Source of the DNA: Rhizobiales bacterium CCH3-A5 | GTDB lineage: Bacteria; Pseudomonadota; Alphaproteobacteria; Rhizobiales; Beijerinckiaceae | NCBI GenBank assembly: GCA_001556025.1 | Contig: LSIB01000127.1 | Location: 1-38,281, forward strand | Reading direction: 5' to 3' | Length of the DNA: 38,281 nucleotides | Shown: positions 31,033 through 38,281 of the stretch, in pieces | Numbering within the stretch: the first letter of the stretch is position 1 | Layout: each line of letters opens with the position of its first letter | Translations under genes and position numbers: made by a program | Notes under the pieces: generated by a model | Seen by the model: only the letters and a program-made list of their open reading frames with translations | The model's database searches: none | What the model was told of the DNA's origin: nothing

Positions 31033-32093
31033 CGCCCTCCCCTGCCCGGTTGCGCGACCGGCGTCCAGAGCACGTCCTCGATCGTGCGCGCATGGGTGCA
31101 GAGCATCACGAGGCGATCGAAGCCGAGCGCAATGCCGCTGGCGGCCGGCATCGCGCTCAAGGCTGCAAGGAAATCCTCGTCAATCGGATAGCGCTCGCCG
31201 TAGATTCGGGCCTTCTCGTCCATGTCCGCCTCGAAGCGCCGCCTTTGCTCGTCAGGATCGGTCAGTTCGCCAAACGCGTTGGCGAGCTCGACGCCGCAGG
31301 CATAAAGCTCGAAGCGCTCTGCGACGCGCGGATCGCCCGGCTTCGGCCGCGCCAACGCGGCCTCCGAGATCGGATATTCGCACAGGATCGTGGCCCGGCC
31401 GCGCCCGAGCTGCGGCTCGACTCGCTCCGACAGGATGCGGCTGTAGATGTCCGACCATGTGTCGTCGGCGGCGACGCGGATGCCGACCTCGGCAGCATCC
31501 GCCGCCAGCGCCGGGCGATCGAGATGGAGATCGGCCGCCACCGTCCGCAGCAGGTCGATGCCGGCATGGCGCAGGAAGGCCTCCTGCACGGTCAGGCGTT
31601 CCGGCGCGGCAAAGGGGTCGGCCTCGGTATCGCGCCAGCGCAGCGTCGTCACGCCTGCCGCCCAGGCTGCTTCCGCCAGCAGCGCGGCGCAATCGGCCAT
31701 CAGCGCGTCGTAATCCCATCCCGCGCGATACCATTCCAGCATGGTGAACTCGGGATGGTGCAGGGCCGTTCGCTCGCGATTTCGAAACACGCGGGCAAAA
31801 TCGAAAATCCGGGGTTCGCCAGCCGCCAGCAGCTTCTTGGCGGCGAATTCCGGCGAGGTGTGCAGATAGTAGGGATGGCTCGCGCCTGAATCGTCGATCA
31901 GCGTCGTCGCAAAGGCGTGCAGATGCGTCTCGTTGCCCGGCGAGACCTGCAGGATCGCGGCCTCGACCTCGACGAAATCGCGCGCCTCGAACCAGCGCCT
32001 GAGCGCCATCTTGATACGTCCGCGCGCCAGCAGGGCCGGCCGCCGGTCGGCATGAATGTCGGGCCGCCAGAAGGGCGGGTCAGCCTCGCTCAT
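31029..32093 (-). CDS. epmA: EF-P lysine aminoacylase (GenX/PoxA, LysRS-like)
   Basis: 354 residues, the class II lysyl-tRNA synthetase catalytic core without the tRNA anticodon-binding domain. Motif 2 is [19 protein letters not shown] with EWYRAGWDY after it, and motif 3 is [12 protein letters not shown]. The N-terminal [19 protein letters not shown] is the usual start of the core. It attaches beta-lysine to the conserved lysine of EF-P. Overlaps epmB by 4 bases and is divergent from efp with 116 bases between, so a shared promoter region may keep modifier and target in step. Confidence 0.94.
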   Translation of the reverse strand: MSEADPPFWRPDIHADRRPALLARGRIKMALRRWFEARDFVEVEAAILQVSPGNETHLHAFATTLIDDSGASHPYYLHTSPEFAAKKLLAAGEPRIFDFARVFRNRERTALHHPEFTMLEWYRAGWDYDALMADCAALLAEAAWAAGVTTLRWRDTEADPFAAPERLTVQEAFLRHAGIDLLRTVAADLHLDRPALAADAAEVGIRVAADDTWSDIYSRILSERVEPQLGRGRATILCEYPISEAALARPKPGDPRVAERFELYACGVELANAFGELTDPDEQRRRFEADMDEKARIYGERYPIDEDFLAALSAMPAASGIALGFDRLVMLCTHARTIEDVLWTPVAQPGRGGR

Positions 32094-32209
32094 CGTCTCT
32101 CTGGTTCCAGCGTCGGCGCGCTTCCGTTTCGCGCGCGAATGCGGTAGTTGCGCGGCAACGAATTCGCATAGCGCGCGCTCGTGCCGCGCACCAGCAGGGA
32201 TACCGCATC

Positions 32210-32779
32210 GTGGTCAAGGTCATCGCCTCCTCCGTCCGCAAGGGCAATGTGCTCGAGCTCGACGGCCATCTCTGCTCGGTCCTCTCGGCCGAGAGCTTCT
32301 TCCCCGGCAAGGGCACGCCGACGACGCAGATCGACATGCGCCGCATTTCCGACGGCACCAAGATGACGCAGCGCTACAAGACGACCGAGCAGGTCGAGCG
32401 CGCCTATGTCGAGGACCGCGACTTCACCTATCTCTACCAGGACGGCGAGCAATACGTCTTCATGAACCCCGAGACCTTCGACCAGATCAATGTCGATGGC
32501 GACGTGGTCGGCGACATGTCGCCCTATCTCCAGGAGGGCATGAAGGTCACGCTCTCGGTGTTCGAGGACAAGGCGGTCGCGATCGAGCTGCCACAGCGCG
32601 TCACCTGCGAAGTCGCCGAGACCGAGCCGGTCACCAAGGGCCAGACGGCGTCCTCCTCCTACAAGCCTGCCATTCTGACCAACGGCGTGCGCACCTCGGT
32701 CCCGCCCCATATCGGCCCGGGCACCCGCATCGTGGTGATGACCGAGACCGGCGCCTATGTCGAGCGCGCCAAGGACTGA
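32210..32779 (+). CDS. efp: Elongation factor P
   Basis: 189 residues, three beta-barrel domains. It relieves ribosome stalling at polyproline stretches. The modifiable lysine is at exactly position 34 in [10 protein letters not shown], the standard place for EpmA/EpmB beta-lysylation. The C-terminal domain has [20 protein letters not shown]. The start is a GTG at 32210, with AGGGA (32196-32200) 9 bases before; no ATG gives a better N-terminus. It is followed by a strong rho-independent terminator (32830-32857). With epmA and epmB the complete set except the hydroxylase EpmC is present. Confidence 0.96.
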   Translation: MVKVIASSVRKGNVLELDGHLCSVLSAESFFPGKGTPTTQIDMRRISDGTKMTQRYKTTEQVERAYVEDRDFTYLYQDGEQYVFMNPETFDQINVDGDVVGDMSPYLQEGMKVTLSVFEDKAVAIELPQRVTCEVAETEPVTKGQTASSSYKPAILTNGVRTSVPPHIGPGTRIVVMTETGAYVERAKD

Positions 32780-32829
32780 GCGCTCCGCCCCGCTGTAAAG
32801 CGAAACGGAGCACCTATATCGCCAACGCG

Positions 32830-32857
32830 ACGGGCCCATCCGGGCCCGTTTTCGTTT
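32830..32857 (+). terminator. Rho-independent terminator of efp
   Basis: A perfect 8-bp stem ACGGGCCC / GGGCCCGT with loop ATCC, followed by TTTCGTTT. It sits 50 bases after the efp stop and before the DUF1993 gene. Confidence 0.85.
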
Positions 32858-32871
32858 CCGAGGATGCTCCC

Positions 32872-33390
32872 ATGCCGCTCACTGCCCGCTCCGCCGCACT
32901 TGCCGGTTTCGCCCAGACGCTGAAGGCGCTCGACGCCATCCTCGACAAGGCCCTCGAACAGGCGACCGCCCGCAAGATCGCACCCGACGTGCTGCTGAAT
33001 GCGCGGATCGCGCCCGATATGCTGCCCTTCACGCGCCAGATCCAGCTCACCTGCGATTTCGCCAAGAACGCGGTCTTCCGCCTGTCTGGGGCCGAGAACC
33101 CGAAGATGCCCGACGTCGAGACGAGCTTCGAGGAGCTGAAGGCGCGGATCGGCAAGACCCTGGGCTTTGTCGAAGGCGCCGATGACGCGGCGCTGGACGC
33201 AGGCCTTGCCAAGGATGTCACCTTCCCGCGCGGCCCCTCGGCGACCGTGACGATGAAAGGCGAAAAGTATCTCACCCTCTTCGCCGTCCCGAACTTCTAC
33301 TTCCACGCCGCGACCGCGTACGCGATCCTGCGCGAGAACGGCATCCAGATCGGCAAGAGCGATTTCCTGGCCGGCGTGCTCGATAGCTGA
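32872..33390 (+). CDS. DUF1993 family protein
   Basis: 172 residues, predicted four-helix DinB-like bundle as in DUF1993: SAALAGFAQTLKALDAILDK, RIAPDMLPFTRQIQLTCDFA and LFAVPNFYFHAATAYAILRE with a family-typical HAATAY. The function is not known; the related DinB fold binds metal, and a His/Asp set can be imagined but not demonstrated. The ATG at 32872 directly follows the efp terminator; the open frame continues far upstream through efp in another frame, which is spurious. It probably has its own promoter or is read from weak read-through. Confidence 0.88.
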   Translation: MPLTARSAALAGFAQTLKALDAILDKALEQATARKIAPDVLLNARIAPDMLPFTRQIQLTCDFAKNAVFRLSGAENPKMPDVETSFEELKARIGKTLGFVEGADDAALDAGLAKDVTFPRGPSATVTMKGEKYLTLFAVPNFYFHAATAYAILRENGIQIGKSDFLAGVLDS

Positions 33391-33433
33391 CGAGCGGCCT
33401 TGAAACGGACACAACCCGTGTCCATGTGAGTGT

Positions 33434-33590
33434 CTCGGTGATGTCGAGGACGTTCCAAAGTCCTCCAGCGCCGATGAAGACGGCCATGGGCCGAACGTTT
33501 GACGCCGGATGTACGCGCACCCGTTCAGGACATGGCCGTTGGTTCATACCGAGGCCCGTAGCGGACATCCGCTGCGGGTCTTTTCGTTTG
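33434..33590 (+). ncRNA. Candidate structured small RNA
   Basis: In the 340-base gap between two convergent genes the plus strand can fold into a compact three-way form. P1: CTCGGT (33434-33439) with ACCGAG (33548-33553). P2: GAGGAC/GTCCTC (33446-33451, 33460-33465). P3: ACGGCCATG/CATGGCCGT (33480-33488, 33531-33539), extended inward by CCGAACG with CGTTC-A-GG. A strong terminator follows at once. A possible -35 TTGAAA at 33400 would place the transcript start near 33434, the 5' side of P1, though the -10 is weak. It does not precede a gene on its strand, so a free RNA is favoured over a leader. I do not recognise a known family. Confidence 0.45.
33553..33589 (+). terminator. Rho-independent terminator of the candidate RNA
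   Basis: A 12-bp stem (33553-33564 with 33569-33580, two of the pairs G-T) closes loop ACAT and is followed by TTTTCGTTT. The T-run exists only on the plus strand, which sets the direction of transcription. Confidence 0.8.
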
Positions 33591-33619
33591 CGGGGATCGG
33601 GGCTTCGCCCTTTGTCGTC

Positions 33620-33704
33620 ATGGTCGGGCTTGTCCCGACCATCCACGTCTTCCTTCGCCGAGCGCGATGACGCAGACGTGGATGCTCGCCACAAGGGCGA
33701 GCAT
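33620..33704. repeat. Compound palindromic repeat (family B)
   Basis: Three nested stems: ATGGTCGGG/CCCGACCAT (33620-33642), CCACGTCT/AGACGTGG (33643-33650 with 33674-33681) and ATGCTCGCC/GGCGAGCAT (33682-33704). All three are perfect. The type GTCGGGCTTGTCCCGAC is widespread in Rhizobiales intergenic DNA (from memory). It lies between the RNA candidate and the end of the glyoxalase II-like gene. Confidence 0.85.
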
Positions 33705-33730
33705 GATGGCGAGGAGTAATCCTGCGCCCT

Positions 33731-34387
33731 TCAGTACTGCAGGAACGGGTTTCCCGTCCGCTCCGCGCCAAGCGTGCTTGCCGGCCCGTGCCCCGGCAGG
33801 AACTGCACATCATCGCCGAGCGGCAGGAGCTTGCCCTTGATCCCCGCGATCAGCAGGTCGTGGTTACCGCCGGGCAGGTCGGTGCGGCCGACGGAGCCGG
33901 CGAAGACCGTGTCCCCCGCCAGCAGGAAGCGCAGCTCCTTCTGGAAGAAGGTGACATGGCCGGGGCTGTGGCCGGGCACATGATGCACTGCGAAAACGAC
34001 ATCTCCGACCGAGACCGTGTCTCCCTCGTTCAGCCAGCGGGTCGGCGTGACCGGGCGCAGGCCGCGCATGTCGAAGCGCAGGCCCTGTTGCGGCAGCGAG
34101 TCGAGCAGCGGCTTTTCCGCCTCATGCGGGCCGATGACCGGGATCGACAGCGTCTCGGCGAGGTCGGCCGCGCCGCCGGCATGGTCGATATGGCCATGGG
34201 TCAGCCAGATCGCGGCCGGCGTGACTTTCAGCTCCTTGAGAGCACCCTTGATACGGTCGAGATCGCCGCCGGGATCGACGATCGCGCCTTGCATGGTGTT
34301 CGTACACCAAAGGATCGAGCAATTCTGCTCGAACGCGGTGACGGGGACCACGGCGATGCCGAGGGGCGACTGCGGCTGGTCGGTCAT
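33731..34387 (-). CDS. MBL-fold metallo-hydrolase (glyoxalase II-like)
   Basis: 218 residues. The zinc signature THGHIDHAGG gives HGHIDH at residues 64-69; later metal ligands are in HVPGHSPGH and LLAGDTVFAGSVGRTDLPGG, and the last is FLPGHGP. This short form lacks the C-terminal helical domain of classical glyoxalase II, so hydroxyacylglutathione hydrolase activity is possible but a related thioester hydrolase is as likely. The ATG at 34387 gives the family N-terminus; the open frame continues upstream through a small palindrome. Third gene of a leftward run fumarase - small secreted protein - this gene. Confidence 0.9.
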   Translation of the reverse strand: MTDQPQSPLGIAVVPVTAFEQNCSILWCTNTMQGAIVDPGGDLDRIKGALKELKVTPAAIWLTHGHIDHAGGAADLAETLSIPVIGPHEAEKPLLDSLPQQGLRFDMRGLRPVTPTRWLNEGDTVSVGDVVFAVHHVPGHSPGHVTFFQKELRFLLAGDTVFAGSVGRTDLPGGNHDLLIAGIKGKLLPLGDDVQFLPGHGPASTLGAERTGNPFLQY

Positions 34388-34413
34388 CGGATTTCCTCTA
34401 TCGCCAGCGTGAA

Positions 34414-34435
34414 CGTCATTGCGCTCGCAATGACG
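34414..34435. repeat. Minimal family A palindrome
   Basis: CGTCATTGCG and CGCAATGACG form a perfect 10-bp inverted repeat with a 2-base centre. The ends match the tips of the family A repeats, so it looks like a copy with its middle lost. It lies between two leftward genes. Confidence 0.75.
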
Positions 34436-34442
34436 GCAAGAC

Positions 34443-34766
34443 TCATCGCCGGCAACGATCGGCCAGCAGCACGCGATACTCCGCCAGCGACTCATCCATC
34501 AGACGCACGTTCTGCTCGCGCCGCGCGCCGGTCAGGCAGGTCGCGAAGACGCCGCGCGCCTTCTGGAGGAAGCTGACATGTTCGCGCCAGACGCGGCACT
34601 GCTCGGGCTGCGAGGCCGTCCCGACCTCGCGCAGCCGCGTCAGGTCGCGCTGCATGCCGGCCTCGTTCTGGAACAGGTCGCGCGAGCATGTGGCGGGCAC
34701 GGGCTGCTGAGCAAGAGCCGCGCCGGCCGTGATCAGGCCCAGGCCGGCGGGGAGGAGCGCCCTCAT
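34443..34766 (-). CDS. Small secreted protein with four cysteines
   Basis: 107 residues. A clear signal peptide ([20 protein letters not shown]) is cut near residue 19, and the mature part holds four cysteines (27, 57, 77, 105), a likely two-disulfide periplasmic domain. I do not recognise a named family; conserved-looking stretches are [20 protein letters not shown] and [17 protein letters not shown]. The ATG overlaps the fumarase stop by 4 bases, so it is translated from the fumarase message. A helical, perhaps dimeric, fold is likely from the pattern; function unknown. Confidence 0.8.
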   Translation of the reverse strand: MRALLPAGLGLITAGAALAQQPVPATCSRDLFQNEAGMQRDLTRLREVGTASQPEQCRVWREHVSFLQKARGVFATCLTGARREQNVRLMDESLAEYRVLLADRCRR

Positions 34767-36391
34767 CCGAGGTTCAACTCCTTGAAGAAATCGTTGCCCT
34801 TATCGTCGATGACGATGAAAGCTGGAAAATCCTCGACCTCGATCCGCCAGACCGCTTCCATGCCGAGTTCGGGGTATTCCAGCACCTCGACCTTGCGGAT
34901 GCAGTCCTGCGCCAGCCTGGCGGCCGGCCCTCCGATCGAGCCGAGATAGAAGCCGCCATGGCGTTTACACGCCTCTCGGACCGCGGCAGACCGGTTGCCC
35001 TTGGCGAGCATCACCATCGAGCCGCCGAAGGACTGGAACTGGTCGACGAACGAATCCATCCGCCCAGCCGTGGTCGGCCCGAAGGAGCCGGACGCCATGC
35101 CGTCAGGCGTCTTGGCCGGGCCGGCATAATAGACCGGGTGGTTCTTGAGATAGTCCGGCATGCCCTGCCCCGCCTCCAGCCGCTCGCGGATCTTGGCGTG
35201 GGCCGAGTCGCGCGCAACGATGATGGTGCCTGTCAGCGAGAGACGCGTCTTGACCGGGTATTGCGAAAGCGTCGCCAGCACATCGGCCATCGGCCGGTTC
35301 AGGTCGATCCTGACCACATCTCCACCGAGCTTGTCCTCGTCGATGTCGGGTAGATATTTCGACGGGTCGGTCTCCAGCGCCTCGAGAAAGATACCATCCT
35401 TCGTGATCTTGCCCTTGGCCTGACGGTCGGCCGAGCAGGAGACGCCGAGCCCGATCGGCAGCGAGGCGCCATGGCGCGGCAGGCGGATGACACGCACGTC
35501 ATGGCAAAAATATTTGCCGCCGAACTGCGCGCCGACGCCGAGCGACTGGGTAAGCTTGTGGATTTCCTCCTCCATCTCCAGGTCGCGGAAGGCATGGCCG
35601 CTTTCGGAGCCTTGGGTCGGCAGCGCGTCGAGATATTTCGTCGAGGCGAGCTTGACCGTCTTGAGGTTCTGCTCGGCCGAGGTGCCGCCGATGACGATGG
35701 CGAGGTGGTAGGGCGGGCAGGCGGCGGTGCCGAGCGTCAGGATCTTCTCCTTCAGGAAGCCCAGCATCCTGTCCTTCGTCAAAAGCGAGGGCGTCGCCTG
35801 GAACAGAAAGGTCTTGTTGGCGGAGCCGCCGCCCTTGGCGACGAAGAGGAACTTGTAGGCGTCCTCGGCGTGGCCCTTGCCCTCGGCGTAGATATCGATC
35901 TGCGCCGGCAGGTTGGTCGCCGTGTTCTTCTCCTCGAACATCGAGAGCGGGGCGACCTGCGAGTAGCGCAGATTGCGCTTGAAATAGGCGTCCGCCACGC
36001 CCTCGCCCAGCGCCGCCTCGTCGTCGCCATCGGTCCAGACCTTGCGGCCCTTCTTGCCCATGATGATCGCGGTGCCGGTGTCCTGGCACATGGGCAGCAC
36101 GCCGCCGGCCGCGATATTGGCGTTCTTGAGCAGGTCATAGGCGACGAAGCGGTCGTTGCCGGTCGCCTCGGGATCGTCGAGAATCTTCGCGAGTTGGGCG
36201 AGATGGCCCGGCCGCAGCAGATGATTGATGTCGATGAAGGCCTGTTCGGAAAGCCGCCGGATCGCCTCTCGCGAGACGCTGAGCACCTCCCGGTCGCCCA
36301 GTTTCTCGACCGAAACGCCCTCGCTGCCGATCTTGCGATAGGGCGTCGTGTCCTCGCCGAGGGGAAAGAGATCGACATGGGTATAGGCCAT
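34763..36391 (-). CDS. fumA: Class I fumarate hydratase (iron-sulfur)
   Basis: 542 residues. It interconverts fumarate and malate in the TCA cycle with an oxygen-sensitive [4Fe-4S] cluster. The cluster cysteines are at 102 (MCQDTGTA), 225 ([10 protein letters not shown]) and 319 (GVSCSADRQ), matching E. coli FumA numbering almost exactly. The N-terminal alpha-domain and the C-terminal beta-domain ([20 protein letters not shown] to the end) are fused as in the long form. The ATG at 36391 was taken because upstream residues are unlike the family. A perfect inverted repeat lies 36 bases before it, and ptsN is 106 bases upstream. The promoter should be in that gap. Confidence 0.96.
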   Translation of the reverse strand: MAYTHVDLFPLGEDTTPYRKIGSEGVSVEKLGDREVLSVSREAIRRLSEQAFIDINHLLRPGHLAQLAKILDDPEATGNDRFVAYDLLKNANIAAGGVLPMCQDTGTAIIMGKKGRKVWTDGDDEAALGEGVADAYFKRNLRYSQVAPLSMFEEKNTATNLPAQIDIYAEGKGHAEDAYKFLFVAKGGGSANKTFLFQATPSLLTKDRMLGFLKEKILTLGTAACPPYHLAIVIGGTSAEQNLKTVKLASTKYLDALPTQGSESGHAFRDLEMEEEIHKLTQSLGVGAQFGGKYFCHDVRVIRLPRHGASLPIGLGVSCSADRQAKGKITKDGIFLEALETDPSKYLPDIDEDKLGGDVVRIDLNRPMADVLATLSQYPVKTRLSLTGTIIVARDSAHAKIRERLEAGQGMPDYLKNHPVYYAGPAKTPDGMASGSFGPTTAGRMDSFVDQFQSFGGSMVMLAKGNRSAAVREACKRHGGFYLGSIGGPAARLAQDCIRKVEVLEYPELGMEAVWRIEVEDFPAFIVIDDKGNDFFKELNLG

Positions 36392-36426
36392 AAGCGGCGC
36401 TCCGGCAGGGGCGTCGTCGCACGTGA

Positions 36427-36448
36427 GACGCCGATTGATTGCGGCGTC
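36427..36448. promoter_or_regulatory. Inverted repeat before fumA
   Basis: GACGCCG / CGGCGTC, perfect over 7 bases with an 8-base spacer, 36 bases upstream of the fumA start. It could be an operator or an mRNA hairpin in the leader. Confidence 0.35.
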
Positions 36449-36497
36449 ATACCGTTTCGGGAAAGCCTGTCCAAGCCCTACGCTGGAACAGGTCCAA

Positions 36498-36959
36498 TCA
36501 CGCCGCCTTGGCGGCCGAGTCGGCGAGGATCGCGTAGATCGCCGCCGGGTCGCGCGCCAGCCGGACCTGCTCCAGTACGGCATGGTTGCGTAGCACGCGC
36601 GCGACGCGGGCCAGCGCCTTGAGATGGTCGGCGCCGGCGCCCTCGGGCGCGATCAGCACGAAGATGATGTCGACGGGCTGGCCGTCCAGCGCCTCGAAGT
36701 CGATCGGCTTTTCGGCGCGGGCGAACAGCCCGACGAGCCGATCGATGCCCGCCATCCGGCCATGGGGGATGGCGATGCCGTCGCCGATGCCGGTAGAGCC
36801 CAGCCGTTCGCGCTGCAGCAGCGCCTCATAGAGATCGCGCTCCGGCAGCCCGGTCAGGCCCGCCGCATGCTGCGCCAGCTCCTGCAGCGCCTGCTTCTTG
36901 CCATTGGCCCGCAGCGGCGAAATCACCGCGGCGGGGCTCAGGAGATCGGTCAGGGTCAT
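36498..36959 (-). CDS. ptsN: Nitrogen-regulatory PTS IIA component
   Basis: 153 residues. EIIA-Ntr domain with the phosphorylated histidine His66 in [12 protein letters not shown]. The N-terminal [13 protein letters not shown] and [15 protein letters not shown] are typical of alphaproteobacterial PtsN. Phosphate is passed from PtsP (EI-Ntr) and NPr; PtsN links nitrogen status to potassium uptake and other targets. Starts at 36971 or 37001 are possible in the same frame; 36959 gives the standard N-terminus. It follows hpf by 84 bases, the usual order hpf-ptsN. The rpoN gene that normally precedes hpf is not here. Confidence 0.92.
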   Translation of the reverse strand: MTLTDLLSPAAVISPLRANGKKQALQELAQHAAGLTGLPERDLYEALLQRERLGSTGIGDGIAIPHGRMAGIDRLVGLFARAEKPIDFEALDGQPVDIIFVLIAPEGAGADHLKALARVARVLRNHAVLEQVRLARDPAAIYAILADSAAKAA

Positions 36960-37043
36960 CCGCCAGTCCATGCATGTCCCATGCCGGGCTTTTCGGCCCA
37001 TCCGGCATGGTTCGATGTTGCGGCCGGGCTATCGTGCCTTGCC

Positions 37044-37631
37044 TCAGGAAAGCGAGGCCGGCGGATCGATCCACCCGATATTGCCGTCGCGGCGGCGGTA
37101 TACGACGTTCATCCGGCCATTGCCAGCATGTCTGAAGATCACGACCGGCGCGCCGGTCAGATCGAGCTCGGCGACGGCGTCGCCAACCGTCAGAACATGG
37201 AGGGATTTGGTCGATTCCGCGACGATCACCGGGTTGTCGCCGTCGGAATGAGGCTCAATCTCCTCGATATCGTCGTCTGGAGCGGCGATCACATAGCTGG
37301 GGATTTCGATGCCGGCCTCGCGGCCGTTCTGGGCGGCGGAGCGATCCTTGAGCCTGCGCTTGTAGCGCCGCAGCCGCTTCTCGATGCGTTCGGCCATCTT
37401 GTCGAGGCTGGCATAGGCGTCGTGCGCCGTGCCCGAGGCCTCCAGCGTGATCCCCGAGGAGAGATGCAGCACGCCGTCGGTCTTGAAGGCGGTGCCGTCC
37501 TTGCCGACGGTGACGTGGCCCTGATAGCCGCCCTCGTAATATTTGCTCAGCGCCGCCGCCACGCGTGCCTCGGCCTGGCCGCGCAGGGCCTCGCCGACAT
37601 CGAGATTCTTGCCGGAGATTCGCAAGCTCAT
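37044..37631 (-). CDS. hpf: Ribosome hibernation-promoting factor, long form
   Basis: 195 residues. N-terminal S30AE/YfiA domain (SLRISGKNLDVGEALRGQA to about residue 110) and C-terminal dimerisation domain (NPVIVAESTKSLHVLTVGDA and VVYRRRDGNIGWIDPP), so the long form that joins two 70S ribosomes into 100S dimers in stationary phase. The ATG at 37629-37631 follows GGGGAAGCG. Upstream in-frame ATGs give unlikely residues. It is divergent from the partial gene at the right edge with 490 bases between, an unusual promoter distance for this gene. Confidence 0.94.
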   Translation of the reverse strand: MSLRISGKNLDVGEALRGQAEARVAAALSKYYEGGYQGHVTVGKDGTAFKTDGVLHLSSGITLEASGTAHDAYASLDKMAERIEKRLRRYKRRLKDRSAAQNGREAGIEIPSYVIAAPDDDIEEIEPHSDGDNPVIVAESTKSLHVLTVGDAVAELDLTGAPVVIFRHAGNGRMNVVYRRRDGNIGWIDPPASLS

Positions 37632-38121
37632 GGATCGCTTCCCCTTCCCGGGACATCGCCCTGCGGGCGCGGTCCTCGACTTCAGGTTGAGCCTGGCTTT
37701 CAGCGAAAAACCGGTTCCCGCTTCTCCGCGCCAGGCCCGTTTCAGACACGGCCCGGATCGGGCCGACACTAGGGAGGTAAGGACGGGGTCACGGGGATGT
37801 CAATGAGCGCCGCAGGACCGAAAGTGGCATGGCCCAACGGCAGTAAACCGGCCAGATTGCCTAGGCCATTCGGCCTATGTTGCAGCGCAGCGACATCGCA
37901 CAATCAAAGTTAACCATCTGTAAAATAGCCCGTTTGGATTGCTGGAATGTTTCCGCGCAATCTGCTTCCGTTACGAAAGCCGGGGGACAATCTGACGCGC
38001 GTCGGGTTCGGCTGAAGACGCCTGAAACCACGATGCGGCGGCAGCTCGCGCAATCGCGCTCCAGCCTCCCATCAGCGACCGAGATGACGCCGCCGCTATC
38101 CCGCGCGGCGAAGCATGGCGG
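37632..38121. other. Long intergenic region between hpf and the right-edge gene
   Basis: 490 bases without a convincing gene. It holds the inverted repeats CGGCCCG/CGGGCCG (37750-37756, 37760-37766) and TAGGCC/GGCCTA (37862-37867, 37872-37877), and an AT-rich stretch (37900-37945) that probably carries the promoter of the rightward gene together with a CtrA-like box. Confidence 0.6.
37910..37924 (+). promoter_or_regulatory. CtrA-like binding box
   Basis: TTAACCATCTGTAAA matches the alphaproteobacterial CtrA half TTAACCAT, and reads TTAA-N7-TAAA, one base from the full TTAA-N7-TTAA consensus. It is about 200 bases upstream of the secreted-protein start and in the most AT-rich part of the gap. 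Confidence 0.4.
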
Positions 38122-38281
38122 ATGAGAGCCAAGGATGTGCCTGTGACCACTGCGTTCCGTTCTGCCGCAGCCCGGATGTCCCGCCTCGACCTTCTCCGCC
38201 AGACCGCGCTGGCCGCCGGCGTGCTTGCCGGGATGACGGCGCTCGTGCCCGTCGAGGCGAGGGCCGAGGGCGGGCTGGGCG
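38122..38281 (+). CDS. Secreted protein of unknown function, N-terminus only
   Basis: The reading frame is open from an ATG at 38122 to the window edge, at least 53 codons. Residues from an internal Met (38176) onward form a signal peptide: basic SRLDLLRQ, hydrophobic TALAAGVLAGMTALV and a likely cut near EARAEGG. Starts at 38122, 38143 (GTG) or 38176 are all possible. The mature protein is outside the window, so no function can be given. Confidence 0.6.
   Translation, partial: MRAKDVPVTTAFRSAAARMSRLDLLRQTALAAGVLAGMTALVPVEARAEGGLG

Noticed and set aside
33407..33423. Hairpin GGACAC/GTGTCC after the DUF1993 gene as a terminator
   Set aside because: Short stem and no T-run after it on either strand.
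33272..33694. Minus-strand frame of 140 codons over the intergenic region
   Set aside because: It covers the RNA stems, the terminator and the family B repeat; no ribosome binding site and no recognisable domain.
33426..33719. Plus-strand frame of 97 codons as a possible leader peptide
   Set aside because: It runs through the terminator and the repeat, and no downstream gene lies on that strand.
37650..37720. Sigma-54 type promoter (TGGC..GC) before hpf
   Set aside because: The spacing between the GG and GC elements is one base too short and the rest of the consensus is poor.
1..38281. CRISPR array, prophage, insertion sequence or integrase
   Set aside because: No regularly spaced direct repeats and no transposase, integrase or phage protein seen; the repeats are palindromic and dispersed.

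Overview
The window looks like chromosome of a GC-rich alphaproteobacterium of the order Hyphomicrobiales (Rhizobiales). A Bosea- or Methylobacterium-like genome would fit, but the genus is inferred from gene content and from its repeat families, not proven. Genes are dense with many 4-base ATGA/GTGA overlaps. No phage, transposase or CRISPR array is visible.

Left part (1-6.3 kb): a ligase-associated DNA-repair module is split into two divergent halves. ATP-dependent DNA ligase (cut by the window edge) and its MBL-fold exonuclease read leftward. The Lhr-like helicase and PdeM phosphoesterase read rightward. Between them sit a TPR-methyltransferase and a ParDE toxin-antitoxin pair. A palindromic repeat is embedded in frame in the ligase gene. 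A tRNA-Thr(GGT), a methyltransferase-like surface-sugar type gene and homogentisate dioxygenase (hmgA) follow (6.4-9.2 kb).

Middle part: two catabolic loci follow one another. The first (9.2-17.8 kb) has a LacI regulator with a LacI-type operator, a GH2 beta-glucuronidase-like enzyme, a complete TRAP transporter (DctP, Q, M) and a GH31 alpha-glycosidase. It looks like uptake of an intact glycoside followed by cytoplasmic cleavage. The second (17.8-26.7 kb) has a LysR regulator, a perfect operator-like palindrome, amidase, class III CoA-transferase, crotonase, a NrtA/SsuA/TauA-type ABC transporter, an allantoinase/PuuE-like CE4 deacetylase and an SDR that lacks the usual Tyr-Lys pair. I recognise each family but not the pathway, and this is the best candidate for an undescribed system. 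In both loci the same type of long palindromic repeat lies exactly between the binding-protein gene and its permease gene, the arrangement of the REP element between malE and malF in E. coli.

Right part (26.8-38.3 kb): mostly housekeeping. It holds anmK, two tandem DUF1330 genes, pyrF, a DsbA-like oxidoreductase, a complete EF-P set (epmB, epmA and divergent efp with the modifiable Lys34) and a DUF1993 gene. A strongly structured intergenic region that may be a small RNA with its own terminator comes next, then a glyoxalase II-like hydrolase, a small four-cysteine secreted protein overlapping class I fumarase, ptsN and hpf. The right edge holds the start of a secreted protein behind a CtrA-like box.

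Three families of palindromic repeats are spread through the window: C (CCCTCTCC..GGAGAGGG arms), A (GTCATTGCGAGCGCAGCGAAG arms, shown here in part) and B (ATGGTCGGG..CCCGACCAT). Several invade gene ends, starts or junctions and confuse start-codon calls.
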